Part shown: one piece after another, positions 1 to 9,081 of the stretch | Layout: every line of letters begins with the position of its first letter | How positions within the stretch are numbered: the stretch's first letter is position 1 | Assembly (NCBI RefSeq): GCF_007431345.1 | Contig: NZ_CP041730.1 | Location: 1,178,001 to 1,242,000 of the forward strand | DNA: 64,000 nt | Source: Chitinimonas arctica | GTDB taxonomy: Bacteria > Pseudomonadota > Gammaproteobacteria > Burkholderiales > Chitinimonadaceae | Direction: 5' to 3' | Translations under genes and position numbers: made by a program | The notes under the pieces: generated by a model | The model's database searches: none | What the model was told of the DNA's origin: nothing | The model's input: only the letters and a program-made list of their open reading frames with translations

Positions 1-18
1 TTTGCCGACAGTACTCAT
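1..18 (-). CDS. Start of a leftward gene cut by the window edge
   Basis: Reading leftward, an ATG at 18-16 opens a frame (Met-Ser-Thr-Val-Gly-Lys) that leaves the window after six codons. A strong ribosome binding site, GAGGAG, lies 8-10 bases upstream on the minus strand (about 27-33), which supports a real start. Too little is visible to name the product. The gene is divergent from the DUF4132 gene, and the 295 bp between them hold the promoters of both; the stretch just before 314 is very AT-rich. Confidence 0.5.
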
Positions 19-313
19 GGTGTTGTCTCCTCTGGTGAAATCCGGCCCAGTTTAGCCCCGCATGAGGGAGGCCGGAAAGTTAAGCATTTCGCAAGCACTA
101 CGATAGCAGCCCCAGCCATTAAAAGGCACATGGCAAATTCGTCACGCCAGCTTGAAATGTTTAAAACAATCGCCCGCAACGGAAACTTCGCCAGTCACCT
201 TTACTCAAATGCCCACTTTACGCATGCAGGTACCGCGCCTTCCAGGCATCGCGTAAGCGTCTGAACTGGCAGGCTTTTTATTATTTTATATTTATTAGAA
301 TTGATTGGCATAA

Positions 314-3300
314 ATGAGACGATATGAATATACCGAAAATGATTCGGTCCACTTTTGGGAAATCGAGCAAGACGGCAGTAATTTGATAACGCGATGGGGA
401 AAACTGGGTAGCGATGAATATAATCAGACTCAACAATTCAATCATGATAACCAGGCCCGGAAAGAACTTGATCGACTGATAGCCGAAAAGATCCGCCAGG
501 GCTACCGCGCCAGCGGATGCATGCCGCCGTGGCTTGCCGACGGCGATCCGGTTGAATTGACCATTGCCATGCTGGCCAGCGTCTTGCCTAGCCGACGATT
601 CCCGGCCCGTGCCAGCGAACATCCGGGCCGCGAGTATTGGGAGGGCGTGGTGTGCCATCTCACCAGCAAGGAATTCGTGCATGAGGTAAGCGAATCCGCC
701 TACGACTGGCAGGCCCCCTATCAGGAAGCGCTGGCGCGACTGCGTGACAAGGACCAGCACGGCTCGCCGCAATCGGACGCCGTGCTGTTCGCGCTGTGCT
801 GCTTTGCAAGCGAGCGAGGCTATATCGGCAACAACGACATGACGGACTTCCTGATCGAACAAAAAGGATTGCCTTACGCGGTAGATGTCATGCTGGCGGC
901 GCAAGGCGTGACGGTGGAGGCATCGAGAAGCCGCAACCGCTGCAAGCTGCGCCTGAGCACCCATATTGGCGGCCAGCTATGTCCCACCTACTGGTGCGGC
1001 CCGTTTTGTCCCGCTGAATGGGCCTTTCGGCGGGCACTTTCATGGACGGACGAGGCCATCTGGAGTGAATGCGTCGGCAGAATACGCCGGGGATTACCCT
1101 TGGTGCCTCCTTGCCGCCAATCGCTACTTGCCTTGATCTTGCCGGAGTGCCCCGACATCGCCAACAAGTTGGCGCTGCAATTGGCTGGCCCGCAGGCGGA
1201 CGAGTCCGTCAGCTGGCTGCAGATGGTGACCGACGACGCGGAAGCCCAGGTCGCGGCCGCCCGCGTGGCGGGCAACGCTCACTTCGGCCTGACACTCACC
1301 AGTTCACGGATGGCGGTGGCGACACTGTTGAAAGAGCGCGGCAGCGCTGCCGTGGAGGTGCTGGCCGGCGATGCCTTTCGGGAAATCAGTGCCGAAGCGC
1401 TGGCGCAAATCGGTATGCCGAAGTCGATCACGGTGCTGGCACGCTATGCCAGCCAGAGCAAGTCGGCGCTGGCCAATTTCACCCGTGCCAGCCAGCGCTG
1501 GCCGAATGCGTCCATCCCTGCCCTGGCCGAGCTGATCGTCAAAGGCGGGCGGGATACCGGGCTGCTGAGCATGTGTCTGGCCGAACTGCTGATGGAACAC
1601 CGCGACAAACTTCCGACCTTGCAGTCATGGATAAGCCCGAATGGGCAAGGCTTGATCGATCGGTTGATAAAACAGCAGGAAACACCTGCCATCGTAGCCA
1701 CGAGCGATGAATTGCCGCGCGTCCTGACCGATCCCCCTTGGCTTGCCCCCAAGCGCAAGATGCGAACGCCGCTAAACGTTCCGGTCTTGACGCTACCACC
1801 GCTGGAGAAATGGGACGACGGTGTTCGCGAACGTTACCTCGGCGTATCCGAATGGCAGCAAAAGCAATTACAGACGGCGCTGCAGGATTTGCGCACCATG
1901 GTGCGCATGCTGGGATTTGGACCATACCACTATTTTTTCGAGACGGAAGAGCGGGCCACCTTCCACGAAGACGCCGCCCAGGCGATCCGCGAGCGGGACG
2001 GCGCTGCCCTGGTGGCCATCTGGCGCGAATATCGCGAGGCCAATATCAGTTTTTGGTATTTTCTCGACGGCTACGTAATGGCCAATCTGCCCGACGATAT
2101 GGGTTTGGTGGTATGGAATTCGTTGGCGGCCGAAAGCCATAGCAACACCGCCTATGTACTGGCCAAGTATGGCCTGCAGGCGCTACCCGGACTGTTGCTC
2201 ACGGTGCTGCAGCGCCCCGGCAACGATTTGGTCCATGTGCTGAATTTCGGCACGATCGAGCTGGCGCCCATTGTCGCGCGCGCCCATCGCAAGCTCAAGA
2301 TGGCGCGCGATATCGCCCGCAGCTGGCTGTTCAAGTTTCCGGAGCATGCCGCCGTGGGTCTGATTCCCGCCGCAATCGGTCCGGAAGACGAAATGCAGGT
2401 CTGCGCGGCGGTGGCCCTGCGGCTATTGGCCGAGCATGGCCACGAGGCGCTGATCATGCGGGTCGCCCAGCGATACAGCGACCCCACCGTCAGCGCCGCA
2501 CTGCGCGCCGTGCTGGTGGAAGACCCGCTCGATCGCTTCCCCTGTCGCATCGGCAAGGCTCCCGAGTTCTGGCAACCCGGTCATTGGCGTCGGCCCCTAC
2601 TGTCTACCGGCAATAAGGCTTTATCCGATACCGCCATGGAGCACCTGGGCACCATGCTGCGCTTTCCCTCCGAGGCAGCTATCTACCCAGGCATTCAGCA
2701 CGTGAAAGACGTCTGCACGCCGGAATCCCTGGCCGACTTCGCCTGGGACTGTTTTTCCGCCTGGTTGTATGCGGCTGCGCCTCCCAAGGATGCCTGGGCG
2801 ATGCGGGTACTGGGCTTGCTCGGAAACGACGAGACAGCGCGCCGTCTCACCCCCTATCTGCGCGCCTGGCCGGGCGAGTCGCAGCATGCCCGCGCGGTGG
2901 CCGGCCTTGATGTCTTGAGCATGATTGAAAGCGATACCGCTTTGATGCTGCTGAACGGCATTGCCCAAAAAGTGAAGTTCAAGGGTTTGCAGGACAAGGC
3001 ACGCGAAAAGATCACCTTGATCGCGGAGGCACGCAATCTGACCACCGAAGAGTTGGAGGACCGGCTGGCACCCGACCTGGGTTTGGACGATGACGGAAAC
3101 CTGTCGCTGGACTACGGGCCGCGCCGGTTTCGTATCGAATTCGACGAATCGCTTAAACCGCAGGTGCGCGATGGCGAAGGCAGAACCATGCCCGCGCTAC
3201 CCCTCCCGGATCCTGATGACGACTTGGACAAGGTAGAAGCGGCCGCCGAAATCTTCGCGCAACTGAAGCAAGAAGCGGGCATCGTCGCCAGCCAGCAACT

Positions 3301-4015
3301 GATGCGCCTCGAAATGGCCATGTGCGTACGCCGCCGCTGGACGCCGAACCTGTTCATCCACCTGCTGGTCCAGCATCCCTTGGTACGCAATCTGGTACGG
3401 CGCTTGGTATGGGGGGTCTATATGCTGAGCGACGCAGGCAACTATGGCGGGCAACTGCGCGATTGCTTCCGGGTAACCGACAGCGGTAGCTATGTCACCG
3501 CCACCGAGGCGCCCTTCTATTTGCCGGTCGGGGAGCAAATTCGCGTGGGTCTCCCCCACACGCTCGACCTACCCCGCGATCAGGTAGCGCTATTTACCCA
3601 ACGCTTCGCCGCGCTGGGAACGAAACAGCCATTTATACAACTGGGACGGGAGACTTACGCCTTGCAGACGGATGAGCGAGAGGCCGTCAAATTAACCCGT
3701 TGGGAGGGCTTGACCTTATCCAGTCCACGCGTGCTCGATCTGGTCAAATTAGGCTGGCATGCCGGCAGGGCCCTGGATGACGGATGTATTGGCTACTTCA
3801 CTAAAAAGATCGCCAAGGGCCAAGTCATTCGCCTGCTACTCGATCCCGGCATCGTGATGAGCCTGATGGAACGAAATCCCGTACAAACCTTGCGGGAAAT
3901 CGTCATCGGCGAAAGTGCGCACTGGCAGCAACCGGGCGCTTCCGTCAAGCTGGGTACCTTGGACGAAATCGCCAGCAGCGAGTTGATACGGGATATTGAA
4001 AGCTTGTATCGTTGA
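314..4015 (+). CDS. WGR and DUF4132 domain protein (MolR-like), 1233 aa
   Basis: A very large cytoplasmic protein. Residues about 1-75 form a WGR domain (RRYEYTENDSVHFWEIEQ, then ITRWGKLG), a module also found in PARPs and MolR-type proteins. The middle is helical and HEAT-repeat-like. The last 300 residues (around LSDAGNYGGQL and PVGEQIRVGLPHTL) match DUF4132. The architecture is that of WGR-DUF4132 proteins related to E. coli MolR/YehI, whose biochemical role is unsettled. No signal peptide or membrane segment is seen. The ATG at 314 follows an AT-rich promoter-like stretch and has no strong ribosome binding site. The endonuclease gene downstream lies 221 bp away on the same strand and may be transcribed separately. 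Function is not known; the family call is firm. Confidence 0.88.
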   Translation: MRRYEYTENDSVHFWEIEQDGSNLITRWGKLGSDEYNQTQQFNHDNQARKELDRLIAEKIRQGYRASGCMPPWLADGDPVELTIAMLASVLPSRRFPARASEHPGREYWEGVVCHLTSKEFVHEVSESAYDWQAPYQEALARLRDKDQHGSPQSDAVLFALCCFASERGYIGNNDMTDFLIEQKGLPYAVDVMLAAQGVTVEASRSRNRCKLRLSTHIGGQLCPTYWCGPFCPAEWAFRRALSWTDEAIWSECVGRIRRGLPLVPPCRQSLLALILPECPDIANKLALQLAGPQADESVSWLQMVTDDAEAQVAAARVAGNAHFGLTLTSSRMAVATLLKERGSAAVEVLAGDAFREISAEALAQIGMPKSITVLARYASQSKSALANFTRASQRWPNASIPALAELIVKGGRDTGLLSMCLAELLMEHRDKLPTLQSWISPNGQGLIDRLIKQQETPAIVATSDELPRVLTDPPWLAPKRKMRTPLNVPVLTLPPLEKWDDGVRERYLGVSEWQQKQLQTALQDLRTMVRMLGFGPYHYFFETEERATFHEDAAQAIRERDGAALVAIWREYREANISFWYFLDGYVMANLPDDMGLVVWNSLAAESHSNTAYVLAKYGLQALPGLLLTVLQRPGNDLVHVLNFGTIELAPIVARAHRKLKMARDIARSWLFKFPEHAAVGLIPAAIGPEDEMQVCAAVALRLLAEHGHEALIMRVAQRYSDPTVSAALRAVLVEDPLDRFPCRIGKAPEFWQPGHWRRPLLSTGNKALSDTAMEHLGTMLRFPSEAAIYPGIQHVKDVCTPESLADFAWDCFSAWLYAAAPPKDAWAMRVLGLLGNDETARRLTPYLRAWPGESQHARAVAGLDVLSMIESDTALMLLNGIAQKVKFKGLQDKAREKITLIAEARNLTTEELEDRLAPDLGLDDDGNLSLDYGPRRFRIEFDESLKPQVRDGEGRTMPALPLPDPDDDLDKVEAAAEIFAQLKQEAGIVASQQLMRLEMAMCVRRRWTPNLFIHLLVQHPLVRNLVRRLVWGVYMLSDAGNYGGQLRDCFRVTDSGSYVTATEAPFYLPVGEQIRVGLPHTLDLPRDQVALFTQRFAALGTKQPFIQLGRETYALQTDEREAVKLTRWEGLTLSSPRVLDLVKLGWHAGRALDDGCIGYFTKKIAKGQVIRLLLDPGIVMSLMERNPVQTLREIVIGESAHWQQPGASVKLGTLDEIASSELIRDIESLYR

Positions 4016-4236
4016 CCGAGCGAGGCTGGGTATCTTTCAGGTCTCCGACCGCCATTTCGGCAAAACCGTCATGGCGGAATCGGCCACTAAGCACTGTCCC
4101 GGCTGAAAATCACCTATCATCCCCCACCGTGCCCAGCGCACGGCAAGGCCGCAAAGTAAAAATACGCCGGCCGTTTCCCACGCCTTTCTTGGATTGTCCG
4201 GTGTCGCAAGTCACCAAGCAAATACCCCTTTTGAAA

Positions 4237-5142
4237 ATGCCTACCTACTTTCTGCGCTACCTTGCGCCGCTTTGCGCGGTCATCCTGTCCGCCTGTACCG
4301 ACGATACGGCGCAAAAGCTCAATGACTTTGCCCACAGCAAGGGTGTCAAACAAATCGCCAGCCTGGGCGAACAGTTGCTGCAAGAGCAGCAGCAGACCTC
4401 TCGGCAGAAGCCGCAAGACCAAGCTGCCACGTCTAGGGAGCCGGACAGCCAGGCCGGCCGTGCCAATCTGGTCACGCGCCGAGGCCAGGTCGGCCATCGC
4501 GATTTCAATCACGCCAAGCAGGTGCTGCCGGATATCTTCAGGGGTAGCCTGAAGGACGAGTTCTATTGCGGCTGCCAATACAAGGATAAGACAGTCGATT
4601 TTGCCTCATGTGGATATACCCCGCGCAAGAATGCGGCACGCGCCAGCCGCATCGAATGGGAACATATCGTGCCGGCATGGAATCTGGGTCACCAACGCCA
4701 GTGTTGGCAAAATGGCGGCCGTAAGCAGTGCTCGGACAAAGACCCGGTATACCAGGTGGCGGAAGGCGATTTGAACAACCTGGTGCCGGCCGTCGGCGAG
4801 GTCAATGGCGATCGCAGTAATTTTCCCTACGGTGCCTGGACGCGCAATCCCACGCCGATTTACGGTCAATGCCAAACCGTGGTGGACTTCAAGCTGAAAC
4901 GGGCACAACCACGTGCCGAAGTTCGTGGCCGTATCGCCCGTGTGTATTTCTATATGCATGAGCGCTACGCGCTGAACTTAAGCAAGCAGGACCGCCAGCT
5001 GATGTGCGCGTGGGCCAAGACCTATCCCATCGATGATTGGGAACGCGAGCGCAACGGCCGTATCAAGGCCGTGCAGGGCAAGGGCAACCCCTATGTGGAA
5101 AAACCGGAATCGCTGGCCAGCCAGTGCCCTAAACAGGGTTGA
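4237..5142 (+). CDS. Endonuclease I family lipoprotein (EndA/Dns-like nuclease)
   Basis: A non-specific DNA/RNA nuclease of the endonuclease I family (beta-beta-alpha-metal fold). The diagnostic core is present: RIEWEHIVPAWNLGHQ, with the likely general-base His at residue 143, and further on GDLNNLVPAVGEVNGDRSNF. Cysteine-rich motifs (FYCGCQYK, CWQNGGRKQC) suggest disulphides as in periplasmic Dns enzymes. The frame extends upstream to a TTG at 4012, but the ATG at 4237 gives a clear lipoprotein signal (hydrophobic stretch, then lipobox LSAC with Cys20), so I chose it. An acidic/Gln-rich linker of about 80 residues separates the lipid anchor from the catalytic domain. Likely an outer-membrane-anchored or periplasmic nuclease involved in DNA scavenging or defence against incoming DNA. 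Confidence 0.85.
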   Translation: MPTYFLRYLAPLCAVILSACTDDTAQKLNDFAHSKGVKQIASLGEQLLQEQQQTSRQKPQDQAATSREPDSQAGRANLVTRRGQVGHRDFNHAKQVLPDIFRGSLKDEFYCGCQYKDKTVDFASCGYTPRKNAARASRIEWEHIVPAWNLGHQRQCWQNGGRKQCSDKDPVYQVAEGDLNNLVPAVGEVNGDRSNFPYGAWTRNPTPIYGQCQTVVDFKLKRAQPRAEVRGRIARVYFYMHERYALNLSKQDRQLMCAWAKTYPIDDWERERNGRIKAVQGKGNPYVEKPESLASQCPKQG

Positions 5143-5520
5143 AGGCGGCACATCGAACTCGCCAGCGATGGAATAAGCATAAAAGCATTGGTTATAAGCC
5201 GGCTTTATGCCACAGCGCTATATGCGCCGCCCGAACCGGCCGGGATCTCAATAGCCGGACATCGAAACTATTACTGCTGCTAGGTGTGGAGCCACGCGGC
5301 AGCGTCTAAATTGGCCACGTTTTCAAGGCGGGCGCGTTGGCCGCCTTGCTGAAATACACGAGGCGATTTAGATAATTTCGATGAATACGATGAATCCGAT
5401 TTGTTCCACATCCGTTAATAGCCGTACCGTAAAACCGTCGTTCTGGCAGCTCACCGTGCGCTCCAGCCGGCGTCTTCCCTGTCCTTCCGAAAATATCTCT
5501 GTTTGCTGGTTTTCCATCTC
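5143..5520. other. Intergenic region upstream of the oxygenase/ligase cluster, with a lux-box-like element
   Basis: No credible gene is seen in these 378 bp. The palindrome AAGCCGGCTT lies near 5193. At 5266-5285 the sequence fits the loose lux/las box pattern NNCT-N12-AGNN and shares the right half TGCTAG with the box in front of the luxI gene at 11364-11383. The frame of the downstream oxygenase is open back to a stop at 5419, so its start is not fully settled. The lux-box reading is weak because the pattern carries little information. Confidence 0.3.
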
Positions 5521-6339
5521 ATGGTGATTAGCGATACGGTAGCGGTCCGCCCACGCATAAGCATCAGCCAATCGTGGGTGGACTCGAACTTTCGCCAGCA
5601 TCTGGCCCGGTATTTTTCCAAAACCGCACTGCCGAAATTGCGCGAGCAGTTCGGCAGTGAACACTTCCTGCCCTTGCGGGGCTTTTGCCCGCCGATCCTA
5701 TTTCAAGCGCTAAAGGCAGAGGCCTTGGGCTTGATCGAACGGTATGGCGTGGTGTGCGATACCGCTTTGGGGCACGGTGAGGGCGCACCAAGCCAAATAG
5801 CCACAGTGGACCAGCCTGTCATCGTGGAGCAGGGGCCGCTGATCCATGCCACCTATTTCTCGCCGGTACTCAAGGACACGCTGTCCGAAGTGGCGGGCGA
5901 GGCGCTATACACCTGTCCCCATGCCGGGGAACATTATCGGATCAGCCAGTTACGCAAATCTTGCGATACCCATGGCTGGCATTGGGACGATTACGCCTAT
6001 GGCTTCGTTCTGATACTCGAAGCGCCGCATTACCGTGACGGTGGGTTGGTGCAGGGTGTCGCCCATACCAGCTGGGATAAGCGCAATCCCGATGTGCACG
6101 GCGCACTGCGTAAAAACCAGGTGTATGCCCATGCCTTGGAGCCGGGCGATGCCTATCTCGTCAAAACCGACACCACCATGCACCGCGTCTATTCCATTCG
6201 GGGCGATGCGCGGCGCACCCTCATCCATACCACCTGGGCCAACCGCCAGGATCTGCGCCTACCCAAATCCCACGAAACCAGGCACGCCGGGTTCCACGAC
6301 GGGGCGGCCGGCTCGACCAGCGCTTGCGAGAGAGCTTAG
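5521..6339 (+). CDS. 2-oxoglutarate/Fe(II)-dependent oxygenase, BesD-like (HxD type)
   Basis: Resembles the family of free-amino-acid radical halogenases and hydroxylases that includes BesD. The core THGWHWDDYAYGFVLILEAP is characteristic. Iron ligands would be His154, Asp156 and His221 (in DTTMHRV), with Arg231 or Arg232 (RRTLIH) binding 2-oxoglutarate. BesD-type halogenases have Gly in place of the Asp so that chloride can bind iron; here Asp is kept, so hydroxylation rather than chlorination is expected. The ATG at 5521 is the only ATG before the conserved core, but no ribosome binding site is obvious and the frame is open upstream. The PurD-like ligase starts 54 bp downstream. The neighbours suggest that it hydroxylates an amino acid (a lysine-like substrate would fit the family) before or after ligation. 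Confidence 0.72.
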   Translation: MVISDTVAVRPRISISQSWVDSNFRQHLARYFSKTALPKLREQFGSEHFLPLRGFCPPILFQALKAEALGLIERYGVVCDTALGHGEGAPSQIATVDQPVIVEQGPLIHATYFSPVLKDTLSEVAGEALYTCPHAGEHYRISQLRKSCDTHGWHWDDYAYGFVLILEAPHYRDGGLVQGVAHTSWDKRNPDVHGALRKNQVYAHALEPGDAYLVKTDTTMHRVYSIRGDARRTLIHTTWANRQDLRLPKSHETRHAGFHDGAAGSTSACERA

Positions 6340-6393
6340 GCAGAGATGCGAAAGCCGCACACCCCGCGCTACCCCATCCAATAGGAATACGAC

Positions 6394-7764
6394 ATGCAAC
6401 TGTCTCGCTCAGCTGCCGCCGCCCAAATTCTGGTGGTGGACTGCACCGGTCGCGGCCATGCGATCTGTGATCTGCTTATCCGTACCGATCCCAACGCCAT
6501 CGTCTTTTACGGGCCCGGCTGCGAACTGATAGACCACCCGCGTATCATCCCGGTGAGCAGCATCAGTCTGACCGACCCTCGTACCGCACTGGCCTTTCTC
6601 TCCCGGCATGCGGTGGACTTTGTCTTCGTCGCCAATATCGATGCACTCTCCAGCGGATATGTCGATACCCTGCGCCAGTACGGCTACCCGGTCATCGGCC
6701 CCAGCCGCGCCACCGCTCGGCTGGAGTCGAGCAAGGATTACGGCAAGCGCTTCTGCAATGCGCACGGACTGCCCACTGCGCCGTTCCGCACCTTTACCGA
6801 TCCCTTTGAAGCCGGCGCTTATATCCGGGCATTGCCGTACCCCTGTGTGGTCAAGGCCGACGGCCTCCGTCCCGACGGCGACGGTACGGTTATCTGCGGC
6901 ACGCCCGATGAAGCGCTGACGGCGGTCGCCGGCTTCGCCCGCCAGTCCGGCAGCCAGTTCCGGGTAGTGGTCGAGAAGCGTTTATATGGGGAGGAGATTT
7001 CCGTCTTTGCCCTACTCGACGGAGATAGCTACCTACTGTTCCCCACCGCCGCCGACTTCAAACGTTCCTTGGAGGAAGATGCCGGCAAGCACTGCGACGG
7101 GATGGGTTCGATCTCGCCCCACCCGCTCGAAAACGAAGCACTGCGCGAGGAAATCCACACCGCGCTGATGGAACCCTTGCTGGCAGGGCTACGCCACGAC
7201 CGGCTTGATTTCAGCGGCTTCGTTTATATCAGCGCCATGCTGACCGAGGCGGGCCTACGGGTATTGGAGATCAATACCCGTTTCGGCGATTCGGAAGCCG
7301 AGGCCGTACTGCCCAGCGTGCAAAACAATTTCACCATGCTATGCCACGCCATCCTCACTCGCAGCCTGCATGGCCAACGCCTGCGTACCGATGGCCGCAT
7401 ACGCTGCTCGGTGGCGCTGACCCAAGGCTGCCTGGACCGCTACGACCCTGCCGCCCTGCCGGGCTGGCCTTTCGGCAACTTTGCCGTGGGCCAATTGGTA
7501 CACGGGCTGGGCGCCGTGGATCACGAGGAAGCCACCCTGTTCTACGCCGGCCTGAAGAAAGATCACCTGGGCCGGCCGATCAGCAGCGGAGGCCGGGTAC
7601 TGCATGTCGTGGGCTGCGGCGACACCCTGAGCGAAGCCATGCAACGGACCTACAGCCAGGTGGGACGCATTGCCTTCCGGGGCATGCGTTACCGCGTCGA
7701 TATCGGCGCCCGCCTGCTGCAACTACGGCAGGCCCAGCCGGAGCTGGCCGGCGTGGCGGATTAA
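6394..7764 (+). CDS. PurD-like ATP-grasp ligase, probably a specialised paralogue
   Basis: 456 aa with the fold of phosphoribosylamine-glycine ligase (PurD): an N-terminal Rossmann-like domain (ILVVDCTGRGHAI), an ATP-grasp domain with FPTAADFKRS and DGMGSISPHP, the metal-binding strand LEINTRFGDSEAEAVLP (around residue 292), and a C-terminal PurD-C-like domain. Housekeeping PurD has a flexible glycine loop (ADGLAAGKGV); here the same place, residues 155-165, reads ADGLRPDGDGT, and the N-terminal GGREHA motif is GRGHA. This divergence, with the 2OG oxygenase upstream and another ATP-grasp enzyme downstream, points to amide or peptide bond formation in a biosynthetic pathway rather than purine synthesis. 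The ribosome binding site AGGAA lies ahead of the ATG. Confidence 0.75.
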   Translation: MQLSRSAAAAQILVVDCTGRGHAICDLLIRTDPNAIVFYGPGCELIDHPRIIPVSSISLTDPRTALAFLSRHAVDFVFVANIDALSSGYVDTLRQYGYPVIGPSRATARLESSKDYGKRFCNAHGLPTAPFRTFTDPFEAGAYIRALPYPCVVKADGLRPDGDGTVICGTPDEALTAVAGFARQSGSQFRVVVEKRLYGEEISVFALLDGDSYLLFPTAADFKRSLEEDAGKHCDGMGSISPHPLENEALREEIHTALMEPLLAGLRHDRLDFSGFVYISAMLTEAGLRVLEINTRFGDSEAEAVLPSVQNNFTMLCHAILTRSLHGQRLRTDGRIRCSVALTQGCLDRYDPAALPGWPFGNFAVGQLVHGLGAVDHEEATLFYAGLKKDHLGRPISSGGRVLHVVGCGDTLSEAMQRTYSQVGRIAFRGMRYRVDIGARLLQLRQAQPELAGVAD

Positions 7765-7795
7765 CGTGACAGCGTTTCACATACTGAAAGCAAAT

Positions 7796-9067
7796 ATGAA
7801 AACGGCAATCATCATCTCGACGCGTGGCTATGGTGTATTTGACTTCACGCTGCTCAAGCAGCCGAACAGCGTACGTATTATCGGCATCTTCGCCGAACCG
7901 GACGCCAGCAACCTGCCCTACGAACAGTTGCCGCATTTCCATCGCATCCATGTGGTGCCCTGCGCCGTCAAAAATCCGTCCACGCTGCAAAGCGCCTTGG
8001 TGGACTTCGAGTCCGCCTACGACATCATCGCCACCACGCTGGAAACCACGGCGCTGGAAGACTTGACCATCCACTGCCACGACGAACAGAACATGCTGCT
8101 TGCCGCTAAACTGCGCAGTTCCTTCGGCATTGGCGGCCCCAACTACGAAGCCATCCTTCCCTACCGCGATAAATGCATGATGAAGGAAAAACTGCAGGCC
8201 AGGGATATTCGGGTACCCCGCTTTGGCCGCTTCCTGCCAGACCGCTTCCGGCGCGGCGCCGCCGCCTACTTCGACGTGATCGCCTCGGAAGTGGGGCTGC
8301 CTTTTATTCTCAAACCGGTCGATTCGGTTGGCGCCGAGGGCATCCACAAAATCGGCTCCTTGCGCGACTTCAAGAATCTACCGGGGGAATTGGGTCGACA
8401 GTATGCGTACGAGGAGTACATCGGCGGCACCATATTCAGCGTGAATATCGTGTCGCGAAAGGGGCATACCCTGTTCGGCGGCGTCAGCGAACACCTGGTC
8501 AACGCCTTCGATGCACAGGCGGGCAAGGTCAATGCCGATATCAATCTGCATGAAAAAGACCCCCGCGTACCGCGCATGCTGGCCTTCGCCGAACAGGCGC
8601 TGGATGCCCTGGGCCGCCTGGAGGGTGGCGCGCACCTGGAACTGTTCCTTACCGAGCGCGATGAGCTGGTCTTGCTGGAAGTGGCCGCCCATTTCAAGGG
8701 CATGGCGGGGCTGGCTGCCATGGAACGTAATTACGGCATCGCCTTGGTCAACCTGGTTTTCGAAATCGAGACCGGCATCGAAAGCCTCCCCTACCAACGC
8801 GAACAGACTTACTGTTTCGATGGCGTATTGCCCAAGAAAAGCGGCGAAATCGACGCCCTGAACACGCCGGCCCTGGAAAGCCAGGTAAAGATGAACTGGA
8901 AGGTCGCCAAGGGCGAACGACTGCGGCAATCCACCTCATTGATGGCCAATGCCGGCACCTTCCTGGTCTGGAACAAGGATTACGACGCGCTCTATCGGGA
9001 TTTCAAGCGTTTGGGGAGCTATGAACCGATCAGCTACAAAGCGGAAGTCGCGCAGTCCTTGCTGTGA
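7796..9067 (+). CDS. ATP-grasp ligase (amino-acid ligase-like)
   Basis: 423 aa. An N-terminal nucleotide-fold-like domain (MKTAIIISTRGYGVFDFTLL) is followed by an ATP-grasp core: YRDKCMMKEKLQARDIRVPR, then PFILKPVDSVGAEGIHKI (ATP-binding Lys and glycine loop), YAYEEYIGGTIFSVNIV, and a metal-binding strand near GGAHLELFLTERDELVLLEV. The layout matches carboxylate-amine/L-amino-acid ligases, which activate a carboxylate as acyl phosphate. The ORF extends upstream into the previous gene, but ATG 7796 with GAAAG a few bases ahead gives a natural N-terminus 31 bp after the PurD-like stop. Probably co-transcribed with both upstream genes. Substrates cannot be read from the sequence. Confidence 0.8.
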   Translation: MKTAIIISTRGYGVFDFTLLKQPNSVRIIGIFAEPDASNLPYEQLPHFHRIHVVPCAVKNPSTLQSALVDFESAYDIIATTLETTALEDLTIHCHDEQNMLLAAKLRSSFGIGGPNYEAILPYRDKCMMKEKLQARDIRVPRFGRFLPDRFRRGAAAYFDVIASEVGLPFILKPVDSVGAEGIHKIGSLRDFKNLPGELGRQYAYEEYIGGTIFSVNIVSRKGHTLFGGVSEHLVNAFDAQAGKVNADINLHEKDPRVPRMLAFAEQALDALGRLEGGAHLELFLTERDELVLLEVAAHFKGMAGLAAMERNYGIALVNLVFEIETGIESLPYQREQTYCFDGVLPKKSGEIDALNTPALESQVKMNWKVAKGERLRQSTSLMANAGTFLVWNKDYDALYRDFKRLGSYEPISYKAEVAQSLL

Positions 9068-9081
9068 TCGTATGCGAATCG

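Noticed and set aside
5368..5664. Leftward ORF of 98 codons in front of the oxygenase
   Set aside because: Half of it is the antisense of the oxygenase gene; no ribosome binding site and no recognisable family.
6394..7764. Housekeeping purD
   Set aside because: The key loop motifs are changed and the context is not purine synthesis; a paralogue is more likely, though a genome-wide check is needed.
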